From contig CAMDBQ010000100.1 of assembly GCA_945889365.1 (NCBI GenBank), forward strand, positions 1 through 5,965: DNA of 5,965 nt, in the 5' to 3' direction. This document shows positions 5,942 through 5,965 of the stretch, in pieces (the first letter of the stretch is position 1; each line of letters begins with the position of its first letter). The position numbers and the translations under genes are program-made. The notes beneath the pieces were generated by a model, which was given only the letters and a program-made list of their open reading frames with translations, searched no databases and had not been told where the DNA came from. Origin of the DNA: Legionella genomosp. 1 (GTDB lineage: Bacteria; Pseudomonadota; Gammaproteobacteria; Legionellales; Legionellaceae).

Positions 5942-5965
5942 CGCCTTCGGGGCGACGTTCATTAA
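5942..5965 (+). other. Start of an rRNA leader: UUCG hairpin and boxA-like sequence
   Basis: CGCC (5942-5945) and GGCG (5951-5954) form a four-pair stem with a TTCGG loop just after the expected start site. The window then ends in GTTCATTAA (5957-5965), which matches 7 of the 9 corresponding bases of the boxA core GCTCTTTAA. boxA recruits the Nus antitermination factors in rRNA transcripts. The match is cut by the window edge, so it cannot be completed here. Confidence 0.5.

Noticed and set aside
5699..5962. Minus-strand open frame across the tyrS end and the promoter region
   Set aside because: It is antisense to the S4 domain of tyrS and to a strong promoter; it shows no protein features.
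1..5965. A mobile element, CRISPR array, toxin-antitoxin pair, defence island or other novel multi-gene system
   Set aside because: I looked for terminal inverted repeats, spaced direct repeats, transposase or integrase motifs and unusual gene clusters and found none; apart from the one small unknown gene, every gene is a standard housekeeping gene with intact active-site motifs.

Overview
The window looks like ordinary chromosomal DNA of a gammaproteobacterium with a moderately AT-leaning genome. All five recognisable genes are housekeeping genes, and each has a clear gammaproteobacterial counterpart: mltD, rlmJ, folD, mepM and tyrS. A tyrS of the KMSKS type, divergent from an M23 peptidase and followed by what looks like a ribosomal RNA promoter, is an arrangement I recall from Pseudomonas. 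Base composition and protein flavour would also fit Legionella-like bacteria. This placement is inference, not a search result.

Layout: positions 1-1073 hold the 5' part of a lytic transglycosylase (mltD, minus strand), cut by the window edge. A 99-base gap with an AT-rich dyad separates it from rlmJ (1173-2039, minus), a 23S rRNA adenine methyltransferase. A short divergent promoter region (2040-2165) follows. Next is a small acidic protein of unknown function (2166-2366, plus), whose 3' end overlaps the 3' end of folD by 16 bases. folD (2351-3205, minus) is the second gene of a tight mepM-folD pair; mepM (3215-4543, minus) encodes a membrane-anchored peptidoglycan endopeptidase. A second divergent region (4544-4675) carries an imperfect palindrome and a leader hairpin, then tyrS (4676-5881, plus). 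The last 84 bases contain an AT-rich tract, a near-consensus promoter, a GC-rich start region, a small UUCG hairpin and a boxA-like end. Together these read as the promoter and leader of an rRNA operon that begins just past the window.

Functionally the genes fall into two themes. MltD cuts the glycan strands of peptidoglycan and MepM cuts its peptide cross-links, so both serve wall growth. RlmJ, TyrS, FolD (one-carbon units for formyl-Met-tRNA and purines) and the putative rRNA promoter all serve translation. No mobile element, CRISPR array, tRNA gene or defence system is visible. The points most worth a second look are regulatory: the symmetrical sequence bracketing the -10 of the rRNA-type promoter, the missing tyrS terminator, and the hairpin at the expected 5' end of the tyrS transcript.
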